NCBI RefSeq assembly: GCF_042186555.1
Contig: NC_133332.1
Span: forward strand, 205,064,609-205,128,608
Reading direction: 5' to 3'
Length of the DNA: 64,000 bases
Origin: Aquarana catesbeiana
Lineage: Eukaryota; Chordata; Amphibia; Anura; Ranidae
The notes under the pieces: generated by a model
What the model saw: the letters and a program-made list of their open reading frames with translations, nothing else
Told to the model about the DNA's origin: nothing
Database searches by the model: none
Translations under genes and position numbers: made by a program
In this document: positions 19,168 to 29,373 of the stretch, piece after piece
Layout of the letters: each line of letters begins with the position of its first letter
Numbering within the stretch: position 1 is the first letter of the stretch

Positions 19168-21060
19168 TTATACTAAGTCCGTCTGTGCCAGCCCAAGGAA
19201 ATTTTGAGGAGAGAGGATTGTGCTTGGTTCTGGAGTTTGGGGCTCCGCTGAAAACATCCGAGAAAGGGCGTCTGCCTTCCTATTCTTTGCACCAGGTCTA
19301 TAAGAAATATGAAAATTGAAGCGAGAGAAGAATAGAGCCCAACGGGCTTGTCTGGGTTTGAGTCGTTTTGCAGTTCGGAGGTATTCAAGGTTCTTGTGAT
19401 CTGTGAAGATCATCACTGGGTGGAGTGCTCCCTCAAGTAAATATCTCCATTCCTCCAGGGCGAATTTTATGGCCAGCAGCTCCCTGTCACCTACATCGTA
19501 ATTTAATTCCGCTGAGCTGAGTCTCCAGGATGCAAATGCAACTGGATGTAGAATGGCTTTAGGTCCTTGTCTTTGGGAAAGAATTGCTCCCGTTGCGATC
19601 TCTGATGCGTCCACTTCCAATACAAATGGTTGAGAAGGATCAGGGTGTCGGAGAATGGGAGCGGAGCTGAACAGGTTTTTTAGTTTCAGGAAGGCTTCCT
19701 GTGCGGCTTGGGACCACCGGAATGAGCCGTGCTGGCGGGTTAGCTGGGTGATAGGTGTCACTATAGCAGAGAATCCAACAATAAATTTTCGGTAAAAGTT
19801 GGCGAATCCTATAAACCGTTGGACTCCCTTTTTGTCAGATGGAGCTGGCCACTCTTGGATAGCCTGTATCTTTTGGGGGTCCATTTCAACCCCATTTGCC
19901 GATATGATGAACCCCAAAAATTGCACGACTGATTTCTCAAACTCACACTTCTCCATTTTTAAGTAGAGTTTGTGTTGCTTCAGAATGGCAAGAACTGTTT
20001 TGACGTGCCCCCTGTGCAGCTCAATCGTGGAAGAAAAAACTAGTATATCGTCCAAATAGACTACAAGGAAATCATCAAGGTATTTGCGGAAAATGTCATT
20101 CACTAGGTGTTGAAAGTTGGCTGGAGCATTACAAAGCCAGAATGGCATCACCAAGTATTCGAAATGCCCGAACCTGGACCTGAAGGCCGTCTTCCATTCG
20201 TCCCCAGACCTAATTCTGACAAGGTTATATGCCCCCCGGAGATCTAATTTGGAAAAGACTCTAGCTGATCGGAACCGTTGGAACAGCTCTGGAATGAGCG
20301 GCAATGGATACCGAATCTTGATGGTGATGTTATTTAACTGCCGATAATCCACACAGGGTCTAAGGGAGCCGTCCTTCTTCCCAACAAAGAATATACCCGC
20401 TCCAGCGGGTGAAGATGAGGGACGGATGAACCCCTTCTTCAAGTTTTCGTCAATATATTGTTTGAGAACCTCCAGCTCCGTTTCTGAGAGGGGAAATATA
20501 CGACCAAATGGAATCTCTGACCCTGGCAGTAAGTCGATTGGGCAGTCATAAGGTCGATGAGGCGGAAGGCGATCGGCCATTTCTTTGCTGAAGACCTCCT
20601 GGAACTCAAGATACTCCTGAGGAACATGTTGGAGGTTAACTGAAGGAGCCGTAATTGTGGCACAGATCTTGGGCTCCAAAGGAAGACAATGTTGAGAACA
20701 GTATGAAGAGGGAAATGAAACCGCCTTATTACTCCATTGGATCAGAGGATCGTGAGCCTGTAGCCAGGGTAAGCCTAGAATGACTGGAAACATGGGAGAG
20801 TGAATAAGGTCTAGGCGTAGGAGCTCTTGGTGCCCGGAGTCAGTAGTTACTAGAATGGGTTGGGTCTCCTGGGTAATTGGACCTGAACTGGGAAGAGACC
20901 CATCAGCCAAGTGAACCCGTAGGTGTTGAGCTTTGGTTTGCAAAGGTACATGCAGGTTCCAGGCCAGAGCAGCATCCATAAAGCAACTGCATGCACCTGA
21001 ATCAATGATCGCTGGCAGGCGGGACTCCCCTTCCGGTAGCTGTAGAGAAATAAACAACAT
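19168..21060 (-). CDS. Gypsy Pol N-terminal part: protease, reverse transcriptase, RNase H (630 codons)
   Basis: It makes and copies element cDNA. The protease motif IIDSGAC is near residue 19. RT runs from about 170 to 400 with KKDGSLRPCVDYRQLN, FSKLDLRGAYN, the catalytic YLDD (about residue 343) and LGF. RNase H begins near FVLEVDASEIATGAIL (about 480) and includes DHKNLEYL. In the RT the usual PFGL segment reads PFWL. The frame is that of gag and follows the gag stop with no frame change, so translation would need stop readthrough or a lost overlap. It ends at a TAG just before the integrase part, which continues in the same frame. Confidence 0.88.
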   Translation of the reverse strand: MLFISLQLPEGESRLPAIIDSGACSCFMDAALAWNLHVPLQTKAQHLRVHLADGSLPSSGPITQETQPILVTTDSGHQELLRLDLIHSPMFPVILGLPWLQAHDPLIQWSNKAVSFPSSYCSQHCLPLEPKICATITAPSVNLQHVPQEYLEFQEVFSKEMADRLPPHRPYDCPIDLLPGSEIPFGRIFPLSETELEVLKQYIDENLKKGFIRPSSSPAGAGIFFVGKKDGSLRPCVDYRQLNNITIKIRYPLPLIPELFQRFRSARVFSKLDLRGAYNLVRIRSGDEWKTAFRSRFGHFEYLVMPFWLCNAPANFQHLVNDIFRKYLDDFLVVYLDDILVFSSTIELHRGHVKTVLAILKQHKLYLKMEKCEFEKSVVQFLGFIISANGVEMDPQKIQAIQEWPAPSDKKGVQRFIGFANFYRKFIVGFSAIVTPITQLTRQHGSFRWSQAAQEAFLKLKNLFSSAPILRHPDPSQPFVLEVDASEIATGAILSQRQGPKAILHPVAFASWRLSSAELNYDVGDRELLAIKFALEEWRYLLEGALHPVMIFTDHKNLEYLRTAKRLKPRQARWALFFSRFNFHISYRPGAKNRKADALSRMFSAEPQTPEPSTILSPQNFLGLAQTDLV

Positions 21061-21087
21061 GACGTAAGATTTAGGAGCATTGTTGTC

Positions 21088-22059
21088 TTAGCAATTCATT
21101 GATTTTGGCTGAAAAAACTTACTGGGCCTTATCGGGCAGTTGCGCAGGAAGTGTCCGGCTCCCCCGCAATAGAGACACAAGTTGGACTGCCATCTACGTT
21201 GTCTTTCTTCCGAGGTCAGTGGAGGCCGTACCAGACCAAGCTGCATAGGTTCGGTATCGGGAAGGGTGGTAGTCCCGGCTGTAATAGGAGACGGTATTTG
21301 AGTAGGTTGAGGTCTTGATGTCGTCCACACAGGGCGTGGACTTTGGAACCGTTCTGAACGACGTTCCCGCAAACGTCTATCCAGTTTAGTGGCTGCCTGG
21401 ATTAACTCCTCCAAAGATGCGGGGGTCTCCATCCTGGCCAACTCGTCCTTGAGGAGTTTGGACAGGCTTCGGCGGTACTGATAGCGTAGGGCTGGCTCAT
21501 TCCAATTTGTATCGGCCACCCATTTACGGAATTCCACCGTATAATCTTCAATTGGTCTCCTTCCTTGGGCTAGGTGGTGCAGGATAGCTTCGGCCGTAGC
21601 CATGCGTTGTGGGTCATCATAAAGCTGCGACATACTCTCGAAGAACGTATCGATTGTATTAAGCACCTGACTTCCCGACTCCATCAAGCCGTGGGCCCAG
21701 GCCTGGGGTTCTTCGGACAACAGAGAGATCGCAAATCCCACCTTAACCACTTCTGATGCAAAGGTTCGGGGCTGCAGAGCAAAATAAAGAGTGCATGCAT
21801 TCTTAAAAGCTCTAAATGTCTTACGGTCCCCTGAGAACCGTTCCGGTGTGGGGACCCTAGGTTCCGGAAGTGCCATTACAACTGTAGGACTGGCGGTAGC
21901 CTGGGGAAGTGGGCCTTCATTGCTGGGTGCGGGAGCTGCGGCAGCAGAAGGGAGTGGTCCCATCAGCTGTTGGAGACGGCTGTCAATTTGCGTATATCCC
22001 TCCTGTAGTCTCTGCACCGAGTCTGCCAGGGTGGAGACCTGCTGACACAGGATCTCCAA
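21088..22059 (-). CDS. Gypsy Gag (323 codons)
   Basis: Structural protein that forms the particle. An N-terminal helical stretch (VSTLADSVQRLQEGY) is followed by a Pro/Ala linker, the retrotransposon gag core from about residue 70 (RFSGDRKTFRAFKNAC; AWAHGLME; DYTVEFRKW) and a CCHC knuckle near 295-310 (CLYCGGAGHFLRNC). An upstream ATG at 22088-22090 opens in another frame across a six-C run, so the true start may lie there with one indel. The stop TAA at 21088 is in the same frame as the pol ORF that opens just after it. It resembles the Gag from which mammalian RTL genes derive. Confidence 0.85.
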   Translation of the reverse strand: MEILCQQVSTLADSVQRLQEGYTQIDSRLQQLMGPLPSAAAAPAPSNEGPLPQATASPTVVMALPEPRVPTPERFSGDRKTFRAFKNACTLYFALQPRTFASEVVKVGFAISLLSEEPQAWAHGLMESGSQVLNTIDTFFESMSQLYDDPQRMATAEAILHHLAQGRRPIEDYTVEFRKWVADTNWNEPALRYQYRRSLSKLLKDELARMETPASLEELIQAATKLDRRLRERRSERFQSPRPVWTTSRPQPTQIPSPITAGTTTLPDTEPMQLGLVRPPLTSEERQRRWQSNLCLYCGGAGHFLRNCPIRPSKFFQPKSMNC

Positions 22060-22469
22060 GGGGGGAGCGCGCTCTGTCGGCCTCGGACATCTGGCTGGTT
22101 TGTACTGTCACGTCAATACTCACGGAGGCCGAGATGCCGAGAGCGGCTCGCCCTTATGACCACGCGCACCCGAACCCCCGAAGGTGATACAGGGGATCGG
22201 AAGCACGCGGAGGCATGGGCTTCCGGTGGCTGCGGAAGGTAGACTTGGATTCGTTATAGAAGTAGGAAGACACCTGGCAGGTACCGTGCAGGACTGGTGT
22301 GCCTGAGAGCAGGGAAGTCCATAGGGCAAGCAGAGGTCAGAGGTATCAAGCAGGCAGGCAGAGTGGTTCTTTAATAAGCAGAGGTCAGAGGTATCAGGCA
22401 GGCAAATAGAATAGTCCTTTAAACAAGCAGAGATCAAGGGGTATCCAGCAGGCAGGTAGAGTGGTCTTT

Positions 22470-23009
22470 TTTTCTTTTTAAGAGAAAATTTTTTATTGAA
22501 CAAATCAGCATTACATTACAGGATAATTTAGTACATTCAAAGTAGAAGGGATAATAACAGTAAATTCTACCTTCAAACTATAGTCTCTGTTTATCAGATA
22601 TTCCAGTTATGCAGATGACAGAAATATCACATAACAATACCCCTTATTGCATTGTAGTATTATACCATCGTAGATAAAATTATGTAAGTAACCAATTTTA
22701 ATCCAGCCTGATACGGAGGGGGAGGGGAGAAAGGGGGGGGGAGGGGGGGGGGAGAGGAAGGAGGAAGGGGAAGGAGGGGAACGAGAGAGAGGGAAGGGGG
22801 GGGCGAGAGGGGATGAGCACAAGAAGAGTAGGCAATGAGATATAGGATGTCCTCCAATGAGTTTCACTGCATACCAATTATGGATCAGGGGGCTCAGGGA
22901 CCCCAGAGGCGTCTATCCAAGAGGACCAGATTTCATCGAACTTCCCTGGGCATTGCCTACTTTCACATGTCAACCTATATAGGGGAAGTGCCATGTTCAC
23001 CGACCTTCT
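22470..23009 (-). other. L1 copy 1 3' UTR with a C-rich sense tract and A-rich tail
   Basis: After ORF2 the sense strand contains a polypyrimidine tract of about 100 bp (22715-22815, G-runs on the plus strand), then AATAAA near 22490-22498 and an A-rich tail with one G. Mammalian L1 3' UTRs often have a G-rich tract on the sense strand; here it is C-rich. Confidence 0.7.
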
Positions 23010-26000
23010 TCATGATGCCAAAGTAGGAGGCTCTGCTAGTTTCCATACCAGTAAGATTTCACGCCTAGCATAATATAATGCAAAGGTAAGACATAATTTA
23101 CTATACCTGTCTCCCTCAAGATCCTCCAAATGGCTAAGCAATAGTGTCTGAGGATCGACCGGTATATTTAAGCCTGTAATATTGCTCAGTGTGGAGGCCA
23201 CTGCTGACCAAAAGGGTCTAAGTTTGGGACAGGACCAGACCATGTGCCAAAAGGTGCCCACCTCCTGTCTGCATCTCTGACAATTGGGGTCCCTTTGATT
23301 GTAAATGCGCGCTAATCTCTGGGGGGTGAAGTACGCTCTGTGTAGGAACTTAAATTGTATGAACCTATCTTTCGCTGCGATCATGGAAGGAATGTAGGAA
23401 ATTAAACACTCCTTCCATTCCTCTTCATCCAGGGAAGGAATATCAACCCTCCACTTTTCCCATGTCTTAGTTAGTTTGGTGTCATATTCTACCGTGAGAT
23501 ATAAATATAATGTTGAAAGTGGCTTCCCCATCACACTAGAAATCAAGAGCCGTTCAATGGAGTCCGGTTCCAAAACAAGGGGGGCAGGGAACTGAGCTTC
23601 AAAAGCATGCTTTAGCTGCCAGTATCTAAATTGGAAGGAGGATGGGATAGCAAATGATTGCCTCAGGGCCTGGAAAGTCATAAGCCTACCATCCTGAACT
23701 ATATTTTTTAGTGTGAGGATACCCTTTTTTGCCCAGACAGAGGGGTCTGGAATACTGTGAAGGTGAGGGAGCATGGGGTTACACCATAGGGGCATATGAG
23801 GTGAGATATGATTAGGTTTCCCGTATATCTTCCTAGCCTCCTGCCAGACCTTAACAGTGGTCCGCATCGAGGCTGTCATGGACGGGCTAGCCCTAAGTCC
23901 ACGAAACGGGAGGTTGCTCAGGGCTGCAAAGGAGCCCAAAATGGCTGCTTCGAGAATGACCGCAGGATTCTGTGCGGGCTGGGAGAACCACCACCGGACC
24001 GTAACAAGAACAGCTGCCCAGTAATAGATTTGGAAGTTCGGTAGTGCCAATCCTCCCCCCGAAAGTGGGAGATATAGGATCTGCTTGGCCACCCTAGGTG
24101 GCCTCCCAGCCCACACAAATTGTATCAGCAGACTCTCCAACCGTCGAAAAAAGGCCCTAGGAATATGTGCAGGTGTGTTGCGGAAAAAATATAAATATTT
24201 AGGAAGGAAAATCATTTTTAGCAGGTTTACTCTGCCGACCGGGGTCAGTGGAAGTGAACGCCAAGCAGCGCACCTAGCCGTTAGCTGTGTCATAAGTGGA
24301 CGCAGATTGTTGTCTATATAATCCTGGACTTTACCACTAATTTTAATTCCTAGATACTTGAAATCCTCTACCCATTTAAGCTGCGCGTGTGGAACTCTAG
24401 GGGTCGACGGGTGAAGCGGGAACAGCATCGACTTATCCCAATTTATACGGATCCCCGAATACCCGCCAAATCGGTTGATCAGATCTAATGCAGTCTGTAA
24501 GGAAGACGACGCATCCGCTAAATAAAGCAGAGCGTCGTCCGCATATAGCGAAATTTTCTCCTCAATTGGGCCCACCTGAAGCCCCCTCACCTCGGGGTCA
24601 GCCCTCAGCAGTATAGCCAGGGGCTCCATCGCCAGAGCAAATAAGCTCGGGGAAAGGGGACACCCCTGTCTCGTACCCCGAAATAATTTAAACTTCTCCG
24701 ATAGGCAACCATTGGTGCGTATTCTGGCTGAAGGGCGATGGTATAGCATGCGGAGCCACTTCGTGAAACCCGGGCCAAACCCAAATCGTGAGAGCACCTC
24801 CCATAAGTAGTCCCACTCGACGGAATCAAAGGCCTTCTCCGCGTCGAGTGAGGCCACTATTCCCCCGGACGTCTCATCCGCCCTGTCTATATGAGTATAA
24901 AGGCGCCTAATATTGATGTCAGTACCTCTCCCTGGCATAAAGCCTGTTTGATCCCTGTGGATCAGGGCAGTGATGACTAGGTTAAGCCTATTGGCCAATA
25001 CTTTTGCCAGTACTTTTGCATCCACATTCAGGAGGGATATGGGGCGATATGAAGAGCATAAAGTAGGGTCCTTTCCTGGTTTGGGGATTACCACTATGAT
25101 CGCTTCACTCATTGTATCCGGAAGTTTCTCGAGGCGCGTCGACGCAGAGAAGAGGCCCTGAAGTTTGTCTACTAGTTCTGCCGCGTATTGTTTGTAAAAT
25201 TCTACAGGGATACCATCGGGTCCCGGTGTTTTCCCCGTCTGCATTGACTTGAGTGCCCGGAGTATTTCTAAAGATGTAATTTGGGCATCAAGCTTCTCAC
25301 GATACGTCAGCGTAAGGGTTGGGATATCAATGTTATCTAGGTATGCTACCAGATCCTCCTCTCTATAGTCTGCCCTGGATGTGTAGAGGGATTTATAGAA
25401 TTCCGCAAAGCAGCTATTGATCTCTTCCGGTGTGTGAACTATCTGTCCCGAGGGGTGTCTGATATGGGAAATGCTCATCCCTCCCGCCTGTTCCCTGGAG
25501 AGCCAGGCCAGCAGACAGCCCGCCCTCTCTCCCTGCTCAAATATACGCTGAGATTGAGCTAACATTTTTTTCTGGGTAAGAGAGGTACGAAGACGAACCA
25601 CCTCCGACGTCATAAGTTGTAATTGTGAGTAGTGTACAGGGTCTCGGGTACGGACAAAGAGAACCTCCGCACTACTCGCATCCCGCTCCGCCCTTACCAA
25701 GTCTGCCCTGTGCTCCCTGCGAACTCTGGCTATGATGGTCTGGTAGTGTCCCCTCGTCGTGGCCTTAAAGGCATCCAAGACAACTGTAGGGTCAGCAGAG
25801 CCCACGTTTACCGCCCAGAAGTCAAGCAGCTCCGTTCTGAATTGGGAGTCCACAGCAGTGTCCGAAATCCAAAACCTCGAGAGCCTCCATATCTTGTCTA
25901 CAGGACCCAATGAAAGGTCCAATGACAACAACAGGGGGGCATGATCAGAGATTCCTCTAGGCAGTATTCGTATGTCTGTGACCTGTGGGAGGACCGGATT

Positions 26001-26615
26001 CGCTGCGAAGACTAAGTCTATTCGGGAGAACGCCCTATGAGAGGCCGAGTGGCATGTGTATGCCCTGGTCTGGGGGTGTCTCCACCTCCAGACATCAGTC
26101 AGGCCATAAGTGTTTGCCCACTCGGTCAACCCAGAGTAATGATGTCCCGCAGACGTCAGTCTGTCAAGATCCAGGTCAGGGACCATATTAAAATCACCCA
26201 GTATAATACTGTTATCAGATGCAAAGTCGGCTATCCTGCTGGTGATCTGATTGAGCACCAGCAATGAAGCCGGAGGAGGCAAATACAAGCCCACAATGGT
26301 CCACGTTAAAGAATATATTTTAGTATGGATAATAACATAACGACCATCTGGGTCCAGGGCCAAATCCAGGAGCCAGAAAGGAAGAGATTTCAGTATCAGG
26401 ATAGTAACACCCCTGGAGAAACTGGAGTGTGTAGAGTGGTAGTGGTATCCCACCCACGGTTTTTTAAGGGCCAGAACCCTACTTCCTATGAGGTGCGTTT
26501 CCTGGAACACACATATATGTGGGTTGTATACTTTAATAAATTGGAACACCAGGGAACGCTTGATCGGGGAGTTCAGTCCCCTAGTGTTCCATGAAATGAT
26601 ATTAAGGGAGGACAT
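23010..26615 (-). CDS. L1 copy 1 ORF2p: endonuclease and reverse transcriptase (1201 codons, intact)
   Basis: It nicks target DNA and copies L1 RNA at the nick. The apurinic-like endonuclease spans residues 1 to about 235, with SWNTRGLN, QETH, GDFN and SDHAPLLL, all expected catalytic positions present. RT spans about 430-760 with KTPGPDGIP, YRPISLLN, SLDAEKAFDSVEW, GTRQGCPLSPSLF and YADD at about residue 690. A C-terminal Cys/His cluster (CQRCRQEVGTFWHMVWSCP, near 1120) follows. The start MSSLNIISWN is the usual L1 ORF2 start. The frame is uninterrupted at normal length, so it may be functional protein. It ends in LAEPPTLAS. Confidence 0.93.
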   Translation of the reverse strand: MSSLNIISWNTRGLNSPIKRSLVFQFIKVYNPHICVFQETHLIGSRVLALKKPWVGYHYHSTHSSFSRGVTILILKSLPFWLLDLALDPDGRYVIIHTKIYSLTWTIVGLYLPPPASLLVLNQITSRIADFASDNSIILGDFNMVPDLDLDRLTSAGHHYSGLTEWANTYGLTDVWRWRHPQTRAYTCHSASHRAFSRIDLVFAANPVLPQVTDIRILPRGISDHAPLLLSLDLSLGPVDKIWRLSRFWISDTAVDSQFRTELLDFWAVNVGSADPTVVLDAFKATTRGHYQTIIARVRREHRADLVRAERDASSAEVLFVRTRDPVHYSQLQLMTSEVVRLRTSLTQKKMLAQSQRIFEQGERAGCLLAWLSREQAGGMSISHIRHPSGQIVHTPEEINSCFAEFYKSLYTSRADYREEDLVAYLDNIDIPTLTLTYREKLDAQITSLEILRALKSMQTGKTPGPDGIPVEFYKQYAAELVDKLQGLFSASTRLEKLPDTMSEAIIVVIPKPGKDPTLCSSYRPISLLNVDAKVLAKVLANRLNLVITALIHRDQTGFMPGRGTDINIRRLYTHIDRADETSGGIVASLDAEKAFDSVEWDYLWEVLSRFGFGPGFTKWLRMLYHRPSARIRTNGCLSEKFKLFRGTRQGCPLSPSLFALAMEPLAILLRADPEVRGLQVGPIEEKISLYADDALLYLADASSSLQTALDLINRFGGYSGIRINWDKSMLFPLHPSTPRVPHAQLKWVEDFKYLGIKISGKVQDYIDNNLRPLMTQLTARCAAWRSLPLTPVGRVNLLKMIFLPKYLYFFRNTPAHIPRAFFRRLESLLIQFVWAGRPPRVAKQILYLPLSGGGLALPNFQIYYWAAVLVTVRWWFSQPAQNPAVILEAAILGSFAALSNLPFRGLRASPSMTASMRTTVKVWQEARKIYGKPNHISPHMPLWCNPMLPHLHSIPDPSVWAKKGILTLKNIVQDGRLMTFQALRQSFAIPSSFQFRYWQLKHAFEAQFPAPLVLEPDSIERLLISSVMGKPLSTLYLYLTVEYDTKLTKTWEKWRVDIPSLDEEEWKECLISYIPSMIAAKDRFIQFKFLHRAYFTPQRLARIYNQRDPNCQRCRQEVGTFWHMVWSCPKLRPFWSAVASTLSNITGLNIPVDPQTLLLSHLEDLEGDRYSKLCLTFALYYARREILLVWKLAEPPTLAS

Positions 26616-27409
26616 GGTTACTCAGAATGATAATAATATTAGGATTAATGTAGATCACGGCTCCCGGAGCGGACCCCCGGACCCACAACGGACGCACCTG
26701 GAAACATTGCAATGCTGATGAGTCAATTTTGATAATGCAATTATAACACAAAAACAAAAACAAAACCAAACTAAAAACAGCCCAACATCTAACATAAATT
26801 AAAATGGCCCCATTAGGGGAACTTTCCCCCCACCCCACCCAACCCCCCCAAACTGAGGCGGGCTTCAATCCCAAACCAATTCAGCTCGCCGGCTGCAACA
26901 GAGGGTCCGTGGAAGAGGCGAGCCCAACCCCCCCGAGGATTCACACGGGGGGGCAAGCAGCAGTTCAAGCGGCTTTCCAAATGTGAGATCTCCGCTAATG
27001 GACTGTAACAGGCTGTGAGGTGTTAAAAGTCAGACAAAGGAGAAGTAGACCATATTGCGACCCCACAGTAAAGTCGATCCATCATTAAGAGGGTATCTAG
27101 AGCAAGGACTTCAGTGCTCCCCAAGGGGACATGCAAGTGCCAAGAAGCTTCATATCTCAAAAGTCTCCTGACCAAATTCTTTGGCAGGGGCATTAACTTA
27201 TAATTTCCTGGTAGGGGATAGTTAGTTACCCCCCTCCATTTCTAACACACCATGGGGTTGAACTGGGCACAACCTGTGCAACGAAACTAAGTCATCCATG
27301 GAGTAGTTTGTATATTAACCCAAACCTGGGCCCAGGTTGCTGTAATAGACAATTGAAGAGGGCAATCGGTACAAACCGGTTAGTTGGTCAGCGGATCTGT
27401 GGTAGTGAT

Positions 27410-28294
27410 TCAGCTCGAGGCAGAGGCCTCTCTCGGTGTAGTGAAAAATCGAGTTGTCTCTCCATCTTGGACCCTCAGACGAGCTGGGAAGAGAATACTG
27501 TAGCGAATGTTGCGTGATCTCAATGCCACTTTAACCTGGTCAAACAATTTCCTGAGTTTCTGGGTCTCCACCGAGTAGTCAGGGAAGATCATCAATTTAG
27601 TGTTCTGGAATCTGAGGTCCCCCACATTTCTGGAGGCGCGAAGAACTTCATCTCTGTCTCTAAAATTAAGGAGACGGAGTATGAAGGTGCGAGGAGGGGA
27701 TCCAGGAGGTCATGGCTTAGGCGGCATACGGTGTGCCCTCTCAACTGTATAGTAGGGTGACCATCGGGCATCTGGTAGAAGGTCACGCAGCAAGCCTTCT
27801 ATAAAGGAGGTAGGATTGTTCCCCTCCACTCCCTCCGGTAAACCGATAATACGAAGATTATTGCGCCGATTTCTGTTCTCCGCGTCTTCGGCTCTGTATT
27901 CTAGGGCCTTTACTTTAGTTTGAAGTGTACGGATTTGTACTCCATGTTCCGCCGTGGTGTCTTCAGTGGTACTCAGTCTTTGTTCTGTCTCAGTAACTCG
28001 CGACCTGATTTTGTCTATATCTTGGCAGATTAAACCCATATCCAGTTGGACAGCTTCAATTTTTGTTGTTAACGTGGATTGGCAAGTTGCGATGGCCGCC
28101 ATGACGTCCGCCATCCAGTGTGGACGAGAGTCGTTCGACTCCATGATGCTTGTCTGTGAGGCTCTATGGGCACTACGTGTGTTGTGAGCCTCCGGTGCGA
28201 GACAGGTGGGCGTTTGAGGGAAGTCCGACTGTGGCGGAAAGGTCAGCCTTTTTCCCCCTTTACTGTGTTTCGCGTTAGACGACCTGCGCCTCAT
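27410..28294 (-). pseudogene. L1 copy 1 ORF1p (one in-frame TGA)
   Basis: RNA-binding chaperone of the L1 particle. The 194 codons from ATG 28294 include a disordered basic N-terminus (MRRRSSNAKHSKGGK), a coiled coil (about 75-150: TKIEAVQLDMGLICQDIDKI, ETEQRLSTTED) and the RRM start (RRNNLRIIGLPEGVEG). A TGA at 27710-27712 follows MPPKP. The same frame continues to 27410 with the C-terminal domain (FRDRDEVLRASR, RRYS-type end region, ILFPARLRV). The stop is one base away from a Gly codon, so this looks like a recent point mutation. Total about 294 codons. Confidence 0.85.
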
Positions 28295-29050
28295 TCCGAA
28301 GCCCTGATCTGGGCAATATGCAGTGGCTGGCTGTGGGAGCCTGTCAGTGGGTTCAGGGGTGTTCAGGCAGTGGGTGCAAAGCTATACGTGCCCCCCATAG
28401 AGTCTTCCCCCTCACCTGCAAGTTAGGTAGAACAGGAGCGATCCTCTTCAGGCCTCCACAGGCCTACAGGCATATGCAGCTCGTCCACAGAGTGCCTCAC
28501 CCAGGATGTCAGGGATGGGGATGGTTTAGGGCCTGTTCTGCTGACCAGGTAGAGGCCTCCAGCCGTCCCAGGGCCCCTCCTCCACGTATTCGGGGTCAAT
28601 CACTCCCCCAGGCAATCCGGCGGCCCCAGATCCTCAGGAAAAGCCGAGGTTGCGGCCTATTCGTTCGTGGGGGGTGATGGGGAGATCAGGCCCCGTTCAG
28701 CAACTATGGCCCACCGTTTAATGTCCTCCCGCGGGCCGCAGCAGGCTATAATGTTCGATGGATGCACCAACCGCGCCAAGGGTCCTCCAGGCCGCGGCAC
28801 AGTCCGCTGGGAAAGGCCGCGGCTGTGGCCTAGTGTCGCGAGGCAGGCCGGGGGCGTCCGGCGAGCCTCGATCTCTGCCCAGGACCGCAAACTCTCCTCT
28901 CCTCCCAGCAGTCAGGAATTCCATGGGTCCCCCACAGTCAGCAGGGACGTGTCCGGAGAAGATTGGAGGCTGATGATCCGGATTATTGCAGTAGTGTGCG
29001 GAGCTCTCTAAAAACGCCGCCGCTCACCTCGTCATCTTGGCCACGCCCCC
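28295..29050 (-). promoter_or_regulatory. L1 copy 1 5' UTR with YY1-like start
   Basis: 756 bp, GC- and CpG-rich, ahead of ORF1. The first bases (GGGGGCGTGGCCAAGATG) resemble the start of mammalian L1s, where a CAAGATGGC site binds YY1 and sets the transcription start. Here the core is CCAAGATGAC (29031-29041). The promoter role is an inference. Confidence 0.55.
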
Positions 29051-29373
29051 TAGAGTGGTCTTTAAACAGGCAGTGGTCAGGGGGATCCAGTAAACAGGAA
29101 CAGGGAACTTTCTCAGGACAAGGTACACGGAAGCAGCTGACGACAAACCAGCAACCCGACTGGGCGCTGGAGTCGTCTGAAGTAGCCTCCCGGCGAGCGA
29201 GTCAGCGTGACGCGTTACTGGGCACCCGCACGGGCGACGGCGCGTACACGGGGACCGCCGTGCACCCGCGCGCGCCGCACCATCGGGCCGCGAACGGGTG
29301 CACGTCTCAACACCAGCCCGCTGTGCATGCGCCCCGCAGCCCGGCGGACGGAGGCGACCTGCGTCTCCTGACA

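Larger units (their letters stand above)
22470..29050 (-). mobile_element. Full-length L1-type LINE (copy 1) with 13-bp target duplication
   Basis: tagagtggtcttt is duplicated at 22457-22469 and 29051-29063. On the minus strand the element begins GGGGGCGTGGCCAAGATGAC, then 5' UTR, ORF1, an ~800-bp spacer, ORF2, a 3' UTR and an A-rich tail. The order and 6.58-kb size are those of a vertebrate L1. ORF2 is fully open and ORF1 has a single stop, so this is the youngest-looking coding element in the window. Confidence 0.93.
17753..29373 (-). mobile_element. Ty3/gypsy chromovirus-type retrotransposon, 3' LTR missing, 5' LTR split by L1
   Basis: On the minus strand: a 5' LTR starting TGTCAGGAGACGC at 29373 and ending ...TGACA at 22106 (interrupted by the L1 at 22470-29050), then gag, protease, RT, RNase H, integrase and chromodomain to 17753. 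The sequence then passes straight into BEL integrase, with no polypurine tract or 3' LTR. Gag with one CCHC knuckle plus a C-terminal chromodomain place it with vertebrate Sushi-like chromoviruses. It cannot complete the normal cycle in this state. Confidence 0.85.
22106..29373 (-). repeat. Gypsy 5' LTR, split by the L1 insertion (about 674 bp without it)
   Basis: The two parts are 29064-29373 and 22106-22469. The outer part is very CpG-rich. The inner part contains tandem ~48-bp units (aagcagaggtcagaggtatca ... agtcctttaa) at about 22325-22469, continuing past the L1 at 29053-29100. The L1 target duplication tagagtggtcttt sits in one of these units. No TGG-type primer site directly follows the inner end at 22106, as in some gypsy lineages. 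Confidence 0.75.
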
